Source of the DNA: Roseicyclus sp.
GTDB lineage: Bacteria; Pseudomonadota; Alphaproteobacteria; Rhodobacterales; Rhodobacteraceae
Assembly: GCF_018402035.1 (NCBI RefSeq)
Contig: NZ_JAGYJN010000004.1
Location: 186,001-250,000 of the forward strand
Length of the DNA: 64,000 nt
Direction: 5' to 3'
Made by a program: the position numbers and the translations under genes. Positions within the stretch are counted from its first letter, which is position 1. Every line of letters begins with the position of its first letter. Positions 33,548-42,277 of the stretch are shown piece after piece. The notes under the pieces were generated by a model, which saw only the letters and a program-made list of their open reading frames with translations, made no database searches and had not been told where the DNA came from.

Positions 33548-34849
33548 ATGATGTTTCGATGGCTCAAACGCATGATGCCGCGGGGGCTTTATGGCCGTGC
33601 CGCATTGATTTTGCTTGTGCCCATCATCACGCTGCAGATTGTCGTGTCGGGCCAAATCCTGCAACGCTATTTCCGCGAGGTCGCCGGCCAGATGTCAAGC
33701 GCGCTGGCGCTGGATCTGCGGCTGGTTGTCGATGCGATCGCCGCCGGCGAGGGGCAGGCGCGCGGGCTGGCCTATGCGCTGGAGATCGACATCGCCATAG
33801 CCCCCCGTGATCTGTTGCGCGATCAGCGGGTGTTTTACGATCTGACCGGGATCGAGGCGATTGCCGTGCTGCGCCGCGAGGTGCCGGGGCTGGTCGCGGT
33901 CGATCTGGTCAGCGATTGGCGTCGCCCTGTCATCATCATCGACACGCGCGAGGGCAATATCGCTTTGTCCGTGGCGCGCAGCCGGATATCGGCCTCGAAC
34001 CCGCATCAGCTTTTGGTGTTGATGGTCGGTTTTGGCCTCTTCATGACATGGGTCGCCTATCTGTTCTTGCGCAACCAGCTCAAGCCGATCAAGCGGCTGT
34101 CGGACGCGGCCGAGGCCTTTGGCAAGGGGCGGCTGGTCAGCTATCACCCCTCGGGTGCGGCCGAGGTGCGTAGCGCAGGGCATGCCTTTCTCGATATGCG
34201 CGCCCGGATCGAGGGGATGATCGAACAGCGCACCTTGATGCTGTCGGGGGTCAGCCATGATCTGCGCACACCTTTGACGCGGATGAAGCTTGGCCTGTCG
34301 ATGCTCGACGAGGCGCCGGAGGTGGCGGCGCTGTTGCGCGATGTGGCCGAGATGGAGGCGCTTTTGGCCACCTTCCTCGATTTTGCGCGTGGCGAGGCCT
34401 TGGATGATCCCATCGCAACCGACCCGGTCGCGCTGGTGCGGGCCTTGGTCGATGATCTGGCGCGCGGGGGGGCGCGTGTCGATCTGGTGCTGCCTGCGCA
34501 TGGTGCGGCGGTAATGCTACGTCCGCAAGCGGTCAGGCGGTGCTTGAGCAATCTGATCTCGAATGCCCATCGCTATGGTGCAACCGTGCGGCTGAGCCTC
34601 AGCCTTCCGCCGAGATCCATTCGCTTTACGATTGAGGATGATGGGCCGGGCATTCCCGCCGCGCGGCGCGCCGAGGCGATGGTGCCTTTCGCGCGGCTTG
34701 ATGAAGCGCGCAACCAAGACAAGGGGTCGGGCGTCGGGCTCGGCTTGGCCATCGCGCGCGATATCGCGCAGCGCCATGGCGGCAGCTTAAGCTTGGGCGA
34801 TAGCGCGGCGCTTGGCGGCCTGCGGGTGGATCTGGTCTTGCCGCGCTAA
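33548..34849 (+). CDS. EnvZ-like sensor histidine kinase
   Basis: The 433-residue kinase has TM1 near 17-37, a periplasmic region of about 110 residues and TM2 near 155-175. A HAMP linker follows (LKPIKRLSDAAEAFGKG). The HisKA helix carries the phospho-acceptor in VSHDLRTPLTRMKLGLSML. HATPase_c boxes are NLISNAHRYG (N), DDGPGIP (G1) and GVGLGLAIARDIAQRHGG (G2). The SHDLRTPLTRMKL segment is diagnostic of the EnvZ branch. No ompR-type regulator gene is adjacent, so its partner lies elsewhere. It is divergent from the metallo-hydrolase with about 28 bp between starts. ATG 33551 is an alternative start. Confidence 0.92.
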   Translation: MMFRWLKRMMPRGLYGRAALILLVPIITLQIVVSGQILQRYFREVAGQMSSALALDLRLVVDAIAAGEGQARGLAYALEIDIAIAPRDLLRDQRVFYDLTGIEAIAVLRREVPGLVAVDLVSDWRRPVIIIDTREGNIALSVARSRISASNPHQLLVLMVGFGLFMTWVAYLFLRNQLKPIKRLSDAAEAFGKGRLVSYHPSGAAEVRSAGHAFLDMRARIEGMIEQRTLMLSGVSHDLRTPLTRMKLGLSMLDEAPEVAALLRDVAEMEALLATFLDFARGEALDDPIATDPVALVRALVDDLARGGARVDLVLPAHGAAVMLRPQAVRRCLSNLISNAHRYGATVRLSLSLPPRSIRFTIEDDGPGIPAARRAEAMVPFARLDEARNQDKGSGVGLGLAIARDIAQRHGGSLSLGDSAALGGLRVDLVLPR

Positions 34850-34966
34850 AGCATGTCGCGTTCTATCGCATTCAGCGCAACAGGCGAACGCCACACGCGC
34901 TAGTCCAGCATGATTGGCGCGGATGGTTCGGTATGGCCGGTTCAGTGATCGCTGCATGCAAGGCGG

Positions 34967-35042
34967 TGGTAGGCCCGGAGGGACTTGAACCCCCAACCAA
35001 AGCGTTATGAGCGCTCTGCTCTAACCATTGAGCTACAGGCCC
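34967..35042 (-). tRNA. tRNA with CAT anticodon (Ile2 or elongator Met)
   Basis: The minus strand folds as a tRNA with acceptor GGGCCTG pairing with CGGGCCT through a terminal G1-U72 wobble. The loop CTCATAA carries CAT, the T-arm is TGGGGGTTCAAGTCCC, and CCA is encoded at 34967-34969. The stem around the loop and the following TTTGGTTG resemble E. coli ileX more than elongator Met, so tRNA-Ile2 (lysidine-modified) is slightly favoured. Confidence 0.85.
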
Positions 35043-35147
35043 GCCAGCGCATGGCTTATCAGACATCGTCCCCCCGTCAAGCGCTGCGACTTGCGGGTTG
35101 GGGGCGCTTGGCCTATGCCAAACCAAGTTCAGTGAAGGATGACGCCT

Positions 35148-35546
35148 ATGCAACTGATGCCGATGCTTGCCCTCCGCTATCTGGCTTGGCTCTTGGTGCT
35201 GCGGGTGATTTTCGGCATTCTCGTGCAACTCGCGGGTCTTCCCAATTCGATGGCAACGGCTGTCATTCTGGCTGCCGCGCCGCTTGCCGATATCGGCTAT
35301 CAGGCCGCCCGCAAATCCAACCGCAAGCTGCGCGTTGCGGACTGGTCGCTCATCTGGGGCATGTGTCTTGGGATTTTCGCATGTGTCCAGATTATCTTGC
35401 CCGCGATCATCTTGGCACCGATGCGCGCTATTTTGGCCGATCCTGCGGGGTTGCAACAAACGCTTTTGGTGCTGCTCAGCACTGGCGCGATGATGGCGTT
35501 GTTTTTGTGGATCGGGCGGCGCGCCATGCGCGGCGCGGCGCGATAG
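35148..35546 (+). CDS. Small four-helix membrane protein
   Basis: The 132-residue product has four predicted membrane helices, near 10-30, 36-50, 68-90 and 105-122, and a basic C-terminus (RRAMRGAAR). The ATG at 35148 was chosen because AAGGA (35135-35139) sits 8 bp upstream and overlaps the earlier ATG at 35139. It could belong to the ABZJ_00895-type group of small membrane proteins, which I cannot verify. It lies upstream of purM on the same strand, with 66 bp between them. No function is proposed. Confidence 0.65.
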   Translation: MQLMPMLALRYLAWLLVLRVIFGILVQLAGLPNSMATAVILAAAPLADIGYQAARKSNRKLRVADWSLIWGMCLGIFACVQIILPAIILAPMRAILADPAGLQQTLLVLLSTGAMMALFLWIGRRAMRGAAR

Positions 35547-35612
35547 CATCAACCGCATGGACGCGCGCGTCCGCGCCTGCTAGGGGCGCAGCCAAATCAA
35601 GGAGGCTTTCTC

Positions 35613-36659
35613 ATGACCTATCCGCAAAACGGCCTGACCTATGCCGAGGCCGGTGTCGATATCGACGCGGGCAATGCGCTGGTTGACCGTATCAAGCCTG
35701 CAGCGGCTGCAACCACGCGGCCCGGTGTGATGAGCGGGCTGGGCGGGTTTGGGGCGCTCTTTGATCTCAAGGCGGCTGGCTATGACGACCCGATCTTGGT
35801 GGCGGCCACCGATGGGGTGGGCACCAAGCTCAAGATCGCGATCGACACGGGGCTTTATGATACGATTGGGATCGATCTGGTGGCGATGTGCGTCAATGAT
35901 CTGGTCTGTCAGGGCGCAGAGCCTTTGTTCTTCCTCGACTATTTTGCCACCGGCAAGCTTGAGGTCGATGCCGCCGCGCGCATCATCGCAGGGATCGCTG
36001 AGGGCTGTCGCCTGTCAGGCTGCGCGCTGGTTGGCGGTGAGACCGCCGAGATGCCGGGCATGTATGCCCCCGGTGATTTCGATCTGGCGGGCTTTGCCGT
36101 CGGCGCGATGAACCGCGGCGCGGCCTTGCCTGCCGGTGTGCAGGCGGGCGATGTGCTTTTGGGGCTGGCCTCTGACGGGGTCCATTCCAATGGCTATTCC
36201 TTGGTGCGCCGGGTGGTGGAACGTACGGGCCTTGCATGGGACGCGCCCGCGCCCTTTGGCGAGGGCAGCCTTGGCGCGGCGCTTTTGGCACCGACGCGGC
36301 TTTACGTGAAACCCGCCTTGGCCGCGATCCGGGCGGGCGGCGTGCATGCTCTCGCCCATATCACCGGCGGCGGTTTGACCGAGAACCTGCCGCGTGTCCT
36401 GCCCGCGGGGTTGGGCGCACAGATCGATCTGGGCGCGTGGACCTTGCCGCCTGTGTTCAAATGGCTGGCCGCCGAAGGTGGCTTGGCACAGGCCGAGATG
36501 CTCAAGACCTTCAACGCAGGGATCGGCATGGTGCTGGTGGTGGCGCAAGACCGCGCCGATGCGATTGCCGCCGAGTTAGTGGCGGCGGGTGAAAGCGTGC
36601 ATCACTTGGGCCATGTCGCGCCAGGTGCGGGGGTCAGCTACACGGGCGTGCTTGCGTGA
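35613..36659 (+). CDS. purM: Phosphoribosylformylglycinamidine cyclo-ligase
   Basis: The 348-residue enzyme closes the imidazole ring in purine synthesis (FGAM to AIR with ATP). Conserved blocks are [79 protein letters not shown] and [23 protein letters not shown] precedes the ATG. The purN start overlaps its stop by 4 bp, the common purMN arrangement. Confidence 0.97.
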   Translation: MTYPQNGLTYAEAGVDIDAGNALVDRIKPAAAATTRPGVMSGLGGFGALFDLKAAGYDDPILVAATDGVGTKLKIAIDTGLYDTIGIDLVAMCVNDLVCQGAEPLFFLDYFATGKLEVDAAARIIAGIAEGCRLSGCALVGGETAEMPGMYAPGDFDLAGFAVGAMNRGAALPAGVQAGDVLLGLASDGVHSNGYSLVRRVVERTGLAWDAPAPFGEGSLGAALLAPTRLYVKPALAAIRAGGVHALAHITGGGLTENLPRVLPAGLGAQIDLGAWTLPPVFKWLAAEGGLAQAEMLKTFNAGIGMVLVVAQDRADAIAAELVAAGESVHHLGHVAPGAGVSYTGVLA

Positions 36660-37246
36660 GCAAACGCACCGCCATTCTGATCTCCGGCGGCGGCTCCAAC
36701 ATGGTCACGCTTGTGCAAAGCATGGTGGGCGATCATCCCGCGCGCCCCTGTCTGGTGCTGGCCAATGATCCGGGCGCGGGCGGGCTGGACAAGGCCGCAG
36801 CGCTGGGCGTGCCGACCGCGGTGGTCGATCACCGCCCCTTTGGCCGTGACCGCGCGGGTTTCGAGGGTGAATTAAGCCGCGTTTTGGCCGCTCATGCCCC
36901 TGATATCATTTGTCTGGCGGGGTTCATGCGGGTGCTGACACCCGATTTTGTGACGCGCTGGCAGGGGCGGATGCTGAATATCCACCCTTCGCTTTTGCCG
37001 AAATACCCCGGGCTGCACACCCATGCCCGCGCGCTTGGGGCGGGCGATGCCGAGGCCGGGTGCAGCGTGCATGAGGTGACAGCCGAGCTTGATGGCGGGC
37101 CGATCTTGGGCCAAGCGCGGGTGCCGGTCTTGCCCGGCGACACGCCCGACAGCCTGTCCGCGCGGGTGCTGATGCAAGAGCATCGGCTTTATCCGATGGT
37201 TTTGCGCCGCTTTGCCGATGGGGATCGGTCGCGCATCGATATCTGA
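36656..37246 (+). CDS. purN: Phosphoribosylglycinamide formyltransferase
   Basis: The 196-residue enzyme transfers the formyl group of 10-formyl-THF to GAR. It has [10 protein letters not shown], the folate-site block [13 protein letters not shown] and the catalytic [20 protein letters not shown] with the essential His and Asn. It also has [18 protein letters not shown], whose Asp is conserved. The GTG start lies in the purM stop (GTGA). An array of four hairpins begins 8 bp after its stop codon. Confidence 0.96.
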   Translation: MSKRTAILISGGGSNMVTLVQSMVGDHPARPCLVLANDPGAGGLDKAAALGVPTAVVDHRPFGRDRAGFEGELSRVLAAHAPDIICLAGFMRVLTPDFVTRWQGRMLNIHPSLLPKYPGLHTHARALGAGDAEAGCSVHEVTAELDGGPILGQARVPVLPGDTPDSLSARVLMQEHRLYPMVLRRFADGDRSRIDI

Positions 37247-37253
37247 GGGGGCA

Positions 37254-37342
37254 ACGCCTTTTCGAAAAGGCGTGCGCGGGCCGAAGCAGCCCGCGCGATG
37301 CGGTTCGCAAACCGCACGCACGCCCTTTGCAAAGGGCGTGCG
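37254..37342. repeat. Array of four consecutive palindromic hairpins
   Basis: Four inverted repeats lie nearly end to end between purN and tkt. They are a perfect 20-bp palindrome ACGCCTTTTCGAAAAGGCGT (37254-37273), GCGCGGGC/GCCCGCGC (37274-37296), TGCGGTT/AACCGCA (37299-37316), and a perfect 26-bp palindrome centred on TTTGCAAA (37317-37342). The first and last resemble each other (ACGCC-T-rich-GGCGT). They lie between convergent genes and may act as a terminator or REP-like element. Confidence 0.85.
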
Positions 37343-37352
37343 GCAGCTCGTA

Positions 37353-39371
37353 TCACAAGAGCGATTTGACCTTATCGGCCACAGCCTCGGCGGTGATGCC
37401 GAAGTGGCGGTAAAGCTCCTCCGCCGGGGCCGAGGCACCGAAACCATGCATGCCGACAAAACCGGATTTTTCACGCCGGCCACGCTCGCCAAAGAGCCAG
37501 CGATCCCAGCCGAAACGGATGCCTGCCTCGACCGCGACGCGCACGGGCCCTGCGGGGAGAACGCGCTTGCGATAAGCCTCGTCCGTCTCTTCGAAAATCT
37601 CCCAGCAGGGCATGGAGACGACGCGCGTGCCGATCCCTTGCGCCTCAAGCAGGTCGCGCGCTGCCATGGCGATGGCGACTTCCGATCCGGTCGCCATCAA
37701 GATCGCCTGCCGCTTGCCAGCGACCGCATCGGCCAGCACATAGCCGCCTTGGGCCACCATGTTCTTGGCCGTGTGGGTCTTGCGCAGCGTGGGCAGGTTT
37801 TGGCGGCTCAGCGCCAGTACGCTTGGCGTCGTCTTTTGCGACAGTGCCACTTCCCAAGCTTCGGCGGTCTCGACCGCGTCGGCGGGGCGGATGACCAGCG
37901 TATTGGGCGTGGCGCGCAGCGTCGCCAGATGCTCGACCGGCTGGTGGGTCGGCCCATCCTCGCCCAGACCGATGCTGTCATGGGTCATCACATAGGTGAC
38001 GGGCAGCCCCATCAGCGCCGAGAGCCGCATCGCGGGGCGGGCATAATCGGTAAACACCATGAAGGTGCCGCCATAGGGGCGCACACCGCCATGCAGCGCC
38101 ATGCCGTTCATCGCCGCCGCCATCCCATGTTCGCGGATACCGTAGTGGATATGGCGGCCGCGGCGATCTTCGGGGCCGAAGGTGCCGATATCCTTGGTAT
38201 TGGTATTGTTCGATCCGGTCAGATCGGCCGAACCGCCCAGATGCTCGCCCAAGAGCGGGTTGATCACCTCGAGTGCCAATTGGCTGGCGGTGCGGGTGGC
38301 GATCTTGGGGGCTTTCTCGGAATGGCTCTTTTTCAGGGCGCGGATCGCGGCGCTGAGTTTCTTGGGCATCTCGCGGCCAAAGGCGCGGGTGAACTCGGCC
38401 TTTTTCCCATCGGAGAGCGCGGCGAAGTCACCTTCCCACGCCTGCCGCGCGGCTTTGCCCTTGGCGCCCACGCCTTCCCACCAGCTTTTCAGATCGGCGG
38501 GGATCTCAAAGGGGCCATGCGACCAGCCATAGGCATCTTTCGCGGCCTTGAGCTGGGCTGCATCGGTTAGCGCGCCATGGCCTTTGGCGGTATCTTGGGC
38601 GGCATGGCCAATCGCGATATGGGTTTTGCACGCGATCATCGCGGGGCGGGGGCTTGCCTTGGCGGCCGTGATCGCCGCATTGATCGCGTCTGGGTCGTGC
38701 CCATCGCAAGAGAACACATCCCAACCACTTGCCGCAAAACGCGCCAGCTGATCGGTGCGATCCGCGATCGAGACCTTGCCATCAATGGTGATGCCATTGT
38801 CATCCCACAACACGATCAACCGCGACAATTCCTGACGCCCGGCAAGCGCGATGGCCTCTTGGCTGACACCCTCCATCAAACAGCCATCGCCTGCGATGCA
38901 ATAGGTGTAATGGTCGATGATCTTCTTGCCCCATTTGGCGCGCAGGAACTCCTCGGCCATGGCAAAGCCCACGGCATTGGCGATCCCTTGGCCCAAGGGG
39001 CCGGTCGTCGTCTCGATCCCCATTGCATGACCATATTCGGGATGGCCCGCCGTGATCGCGCCCAGCTGGCGGAAATTCTTCATCTGCTCCAGCGTCATAT
39101 CGGGCGAGCCGGTCAGGTAGAGCAGCGCATATAGCAACATCGAGCCATGACCCGCCGACAGGATAAAGCGGTCGCGGTTAGCCCAATCGGGCGCGGAGGC
39201 ATCGAAACGCAGATGCTTGTCGAACAGCACGGTCGCCACATCGGCCATGCCCATCGGCATGCCGGAATGACCCGAATTGGCCGCCGCCACGGCGTCAAGC
39301 GCCAGCGTGCGAATACAAGTGGCCCGCCGCCAATGATCGGGATGGCTGGCGGCGCGTGCGGTGAGGTCCAT
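37353..39371 (-). CDS. tkt: Transketolase
   Basis: The 672-residue thiamine-diphosphate enzyme shuttles two-carbon units in the pentose phosphate pathway and the Calvin cycle. It begins [11 protein letters not shown] at 39371 with [20 protein letters not shown]. It carries the ThDP motif [13 protein letters not shown], the pyrimidine-site segment [14 protein letters not shown], and [20 protein letters not shown]. The longer open frame upstream is not supported. No other carbon-fixation gene is nearby. It converges on purN across the hairpin array. Confidence 0.96.
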   Translation of the reverse strand: MDLTARAASHPDHWRRATCIRTLALDAVAAANSGHSGMPMGMADVATVLFDKHLRFDASAPDWANRDRFILSAGHGSMLLYALLYLTGSPDMTLEQMKNFRQLGAITAGHPEYGHAMGIETTTGPLGQGIANAVGFAMAEEFLRAKWGKKIIDHYTYCIAGDGCLMEGVSQEAIALAGRQELSRLIVLWDDNGITIDGKVSIADRTDQLARFAASGWDVFSCDGHDPDAINAAITAAKASPRPAMIACKTHIAIGHAAQDTAKGHGALTDAAQLKAAKDAYGWSHGPFEIPADLKSWWEGVGAKGKAARQAWEGDFAALSDGKKAEFTRAFGREMPKKLSAAIRALKKSHSEKAPKIATRTASQLALEVINPLLGEHLGGSADLTGSNNTNTKDIGTFGPEDRRGRHIHYGIREHGMAAAMNGMALHGGVRPYGGTFMVFTDYARPAMRLSALMGLPVTYVMTHDSIGLGEDGPTHQPVEHLATLRATPNTLVIRPADAVETAEAWEVALSQKTTPSVLALSRQNLPTLRKTHTAKNMVAQGGYVLADAVAGKRQAILMATGSEVAIAMAARDLLEAQGIGTRVVSMPCWEIFEETDEAYRKRVLPAGPVRVAVEAGIRFGWDRWLFGERGRREKSGFVGMHGFGASAPAEELYRHFGITAEAVADKVKSLL

Positions 39372-39651
39372 TGTGGTGTCCTTCGAATGGCAGCTTGGGC
39401 GTAACCCATGCGGGGCGGCTTCGGGCTGATGCGCCCGCCGCCACCACACACAGGCAGATGTGCCCGGTTCTACCAGAGGCGCATGTTGGCGCAACCAGTA
39501 AGCAGGGGCAAATTGTCCATTTCCCGCGCATTACATTCAAGTTGGCGCGGAAATCCTTGCAAATCCGGGGAAATTGCATTTCGCTATGGCGCAAGAACAG
39601 CAGCCATTTCCGGCATGGGTCGGGACGCGGAAAAACGGGGCATCGAAAGCG

Positions 39652-40392
39652 ATGGGCGAGACCGCCGAATTCGAGAAACTCAATACGTTGGAGGCGCGCT
39701 TGGCCGCAGCGCTCGACCGGATCGCGACGGGTCTGGGTGATGCGATGGGAAAGCCGCCGCTGGAAGATCCCAGCCTCAGCTCGGCAGCTTTTGAGGATGC
39801 GGTCATTCGCGCCGAAAGGGCCGAGGCGCGGATTGCCGAACTCGAAGCTGAGATGGCCGGGTTGATTGACCCCGCGCAGGCGCAAGCCGCCGCAGATGCG
39901 GCCGCTGAAACCATCGCCGCGCGCGAGGGCGAGATTGCAAAGCTTCAAGCCAGCTTGGTTGCGCAAGCCCCCGCGCCGGCGCAAGGCATGGCCGAGGAAT
40001 TGGCCGCCAAAACTGCCAAGATCGCCGATCTTGAGGCGCGCGTGGCCCGGTTCAAGGGCGAGCGTGACGCCGCCATCGCCGCACAAGAAGAAGCGCGCGA
40101 TATTGCCGAGGAATTGCAAGCCGCCGCCGGGCACCACCCCGATGAACGCGCCATGGCGCTGCGCGCCGAGATCAAGGAATTGCAGGTGATCAATGATCGC
40201 TTGATCAAGAATATCAACCGCTTGCGGGGTGAGAACGCCACTGATCCTGCGGTGTTGAACAAAACCTTGGTGGTCGAGCTTGACGCGCTGCGCGCACAGC
40301 GCGCCTCCGAGGCGGCAGAGCTAGAGCGAATTTTGGCCGATCTTGATCCGGCGGCCATGGGAACCGAACCGGGGGAGGGCGCGCATGCCTGA
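39652..40392 (+). CDS. Coiled-coil protein cotranscribed with zapA
   Basis: The 246-residue product is Ala/Glu-rich and almost entirely predicted coiled coil (heptads from about 30 to 160 and 170 to 230). It has no signal peptide or membrane segment. Conserved-looking C-terminal stretches are EIKELQVINDRLIKNINRLR and DPAVLNKTLVVELDALRAQR. The ATG at 39652 (MGETAEFEKL) was taken because upstream codons look non-coding. It overlaps zapA by 8 bp, so a role beside ZapA at the division site is a reasonable inference. It is a companion often seen in Rhodobacterales. Confidence 0.8.
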   Translation: MGETAEFEKLNTLEARLAAALDRIATGLGDAMGKPPLEDPSLSSAAFEDAVIRAERAEARIAELEAEMAGLIDPAQAQAAADAAAETIAAREGEIAKLQASLVAQAPAPAQGMAEELAAKTAKIADLEARVARFKGERDAAIAAQEEARDIAEELQAAAGHHPDERAMALRAEIKELQVINDRLIKNINRLRGENATDPAVLNKTLVVELDALRAQRASEAAELERILADLDPAAMGTEPGEGAHA

Positions 40393-40798
40393 GATCAATA
40401 TCCAGATCGGCGGGCGCGATTTCACCGTTGCCTGTCAGCCCGGTGAAGAACCCTATCTGCAGGCTGCAGCGCGCATGCTCGATACCGAGGCGACCGTGAT
40501 CTTGGGCCAGATCGGGCGGATGCCGGTTGACCGGATGCTGTTGATGGCGGGGTTGATGCTGGCCGACAAGACCGCAGCGCTTGAGGATGAGGTGAAGGGG
40601 TTGCAAGACAAGCTCGCCGCGCAGGAAAAGACGCTTGCCGCCTCGGAAGAGCGTTTGGCCGACCGCGCGCGCCGCATCGCCGCCTTGCAAGATGCCGCCC
40701 CGCGCACCGAACTGCCCGACCGCTTCACCGATGGCTTGGCCGAGCTTGCCGCGCGCGCCGAGGCCATCGCAGATGAGTTGGACGCGCGCCGCGCCTAA
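40385..40798 (+). CDS. zapA: Cell division protein ZapA
   Basis: The 137-residue protein starts MPEINIQIGGRDFTVAC and keeps the ZapA N-terminal globular pattern, with LQAAARMLDTEA and RMLLMAGLMLADKTAALE. A long C-terminal coiled coil with DKLAAQEKTLAA follows. ZapA binds and bundles FtsZ at midcell. The ATG lies inside the end of the coiled-coil gene, giving translational coupling. Confidence 0.9.
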   Translation: MPEINIQIGGRDFTVACQPGEEPYLQAAARMLDTEATVILGQIGRMPVDRMLLMAGLMLADKTAALEDEVKGLQDKLAAQEKTLAASEERLADRARRIAALQDAAPRTELPDRFTDGLAELAARAEAIADELDARRA

Positions 40799-40816
40799 GC
40801 GGGTGTGGTCGCAATC

Positions 40817-41479
40817 CTAGCCCAGCAAAACCGGCAAAAGCCGTGCAGCCTCAGCATGGGGATGGGCAAGCGGGCTGCGATCTTCGCCGGGGTAGAACCG
40901 CGCGCGCACCGCCGTTGGCATGGGGCGCGGTTGCACCAGATGCACCTTGAGCGGGAATTTCACTGTCTCGGCCTGCCATGACTGGATCATCGCGCGCTGC
41001 GCGGCTTTGCACATGCCATAGGGGCCTGCGAATTTCGCGTCCCATTGATCGTCGAAAAACAGCGCCTGCGGCTTTGGCGCGGGTGCAATCAACGGATCGA
41101 CAAAGGCCATCAACCGGGCGAAGGCGCGAATATTGGTCGCGATCAGCTTATCAAGGTCTTTGGCCGCCAAATGCGGCGCGGGCGTCAGCGCGGTCACATG
41201 GATCGCGGCATGCACCCAGATATCGGCGCGCCCCCAACGCTCATGGATGGAACGGCACAGATGCGCCATCGCGCCCTCGTCGGTGACATCCATCGGCGCA
41301 AGCGTCGCTTGTCCGCCCGCCGTTTTGATCCGGTCGTCGAGCTCCTCGAGCGCGCCCACATTGCGGGCAACGGCCACGACATGTGCACCGCGCGCAGCTA
41401 GCCATTCGGCACTCGCCGCACCGATCCCACGCGATGCGCCGGTGACCAGCGCGATTTGTCCGTCAAAAGGCTTTTCCAT
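40817..41479 (-). CDS. Short-chain dehydrogenase/reductase family protein lacking the usual serine
   Basis: The 220-residue protein has the SDR dinucleotide motif TGASRGIG near residue 13, a D(V)T turn in PMDVTDEG, and the YxxxK pair in GPYGMCKAAQ. The catalytic serine normally 13 residues before the tyrosine is absent: the segment reads ALFFDDQWDAKFAGPY. NNAG is also altered to VHAAIH. The fold is clear, but oxidoreductase activity may be lost or changed. The ATG at 41479 (MEKPFDG) gives a normal SDR N-terminus. It converges on zapA with an 18-bp gap. Confidence 0.85.
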   Translation of the reverse strand: MEKPFDGQIALVTGASRGIGAASAEWLAARGAHVVAVARNVGALEELDDRIKTAGGQATLAPMDVTDEGAMAHLCRSIHERWGRADIWVHAAIHVTALTPAPHLAAKDLDKLIATNIRAFARLMAFVDPLIAPAPKPQALFFDDQWDAKFAGPYGMCKAAQRAMIQSWQAETVKFPLKVHLVQPRPMPTAVRARFYPGEDRSPLAHPHAEAARLLPVLLG

Positions 41480-41607
41480 GGGCTGCCAACTGCCTCTTTC
41501 ACGCAGCAAAGGCAAGAGGCTGCGGCTGCGCGGCGCGCTTGACTTGGCCGCTTTGCGCGGGGATACGGAAGCAAAGGGACACGTTCCGCTGTATCAAGGA
41601 GGCGACC

Positions 41608-42210
41608 ATGGGCCGCGAGACATTATTGACTGCAACATTCGGTGATCAGGGCGTTTTGCGCAAAACCCTCTTGGTGTTGGCGGGCGCGCTTTTCATCGCG
41701 CTTGCCGCTCAGATCAGCGTGCCGATGTGGCCGGTTCCCGTGACCTTGCAAAGCTTGGCAATCTTGCTGGTTGGTTTCGCCTATGGCAGCCGCTTGGGTG
41801 CGGCGACCGTCATCGTCTATCTGGCCCAGGGCCTGATGGGTCTGCCGGTCTTTACGCCCACCACGATGCCGGGGCTGGCTGCGTTGATCGGGCCGACGGG
41901 TGGCTTCCTGATCGGTTTCGTGGCGCTGGCTTGGATCGCGGGCTTTGCAGCTGAGCGCAAATTGGCGCGTGGCGTGATCGGCACGGCGTTGGTGGCGCTG
42001 GTGGCCAGTGCTGCGCTGTATCTGCCCGGTGTGCTCTGGCCGATGAGCCTGGCTGCACTTGCCGGTGTCGATGCGGGTTGGGCTGGTCAAGGCTTGGGCT
42101 TCTACTGGACCCATTTCGTCGCACCCTTCTTGATCGGTGATGCGATCAAGGCGGTTTTGGCCGCAGTAATTGTCACCGGAGCGTGGTCAGCTTTGTCGCG
42201 CAAAGCCTGA
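41608..42210 (+). CDS. bioY: Biotin transporter BioY
   Basis: The 200-residue ECF substrate-specificity component has six predicted helices. It carries the BioY blocks ISVPMWPVPVTLQSLAILL, YLAQGLMGLPVF, GPTGGFLIGF and a late FLIGDAIKAVLAA. GGAGG lies 7 bp before the ATG. No bioM or bioN genes adjoin, so it may work alone or with energising modules encoded elsewhere. A terminator follows. No BioR-type TTATMTATAA operator was found upstream. Confidence 0.94.
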   Translation: MGRETLLTATFGDQGVLRKTLLVLAGALFIALAAQISVPMWPVPVTLQSLAILLVGFAYGSRLGAATVIVYLAQGLMGLPVFTPTTMPGLAALIGPTGGFLIGFVALAWIAGFAAERKLARGVIGTALVALVASAALYLPGVLWPMSLAALAGVDAGWAGQGLGFYWTHFVAPFLIGDAIKAVLAAVIVTGAWSALSRKA

Positions 42211-42229
42211 GGCGGCACCATCACAATAC

Positions 42230-42258
42230 AAAAGGCCGCCCTCGGGGGCGGCCTTTTT
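42230..42258. terminator. Rho-independent terminator between bioY and purF
   Basis: AAAAGGCCGCC pairs with GGCGGCCTTTTTT around CTCGGG. It sits 20 bp past bioY and 20 bp from the purF stop on the other strand, and it is symmetric enough to serve both genes. Confidence 0.9.
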
Positions 42259-42277
42259 TGTTGCGCTTGTCGCTGGA

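Noticed and set aside
37253-37345. CRISPR-like array after purN
   Set aside because: The four units are palindromes with different arms and there are no constant repeats with spacers of regular length.
41516-41607. BioR operator upstream of bioY
   Set aside because: No TTATMTATAA-type palindrome is present in the leader.
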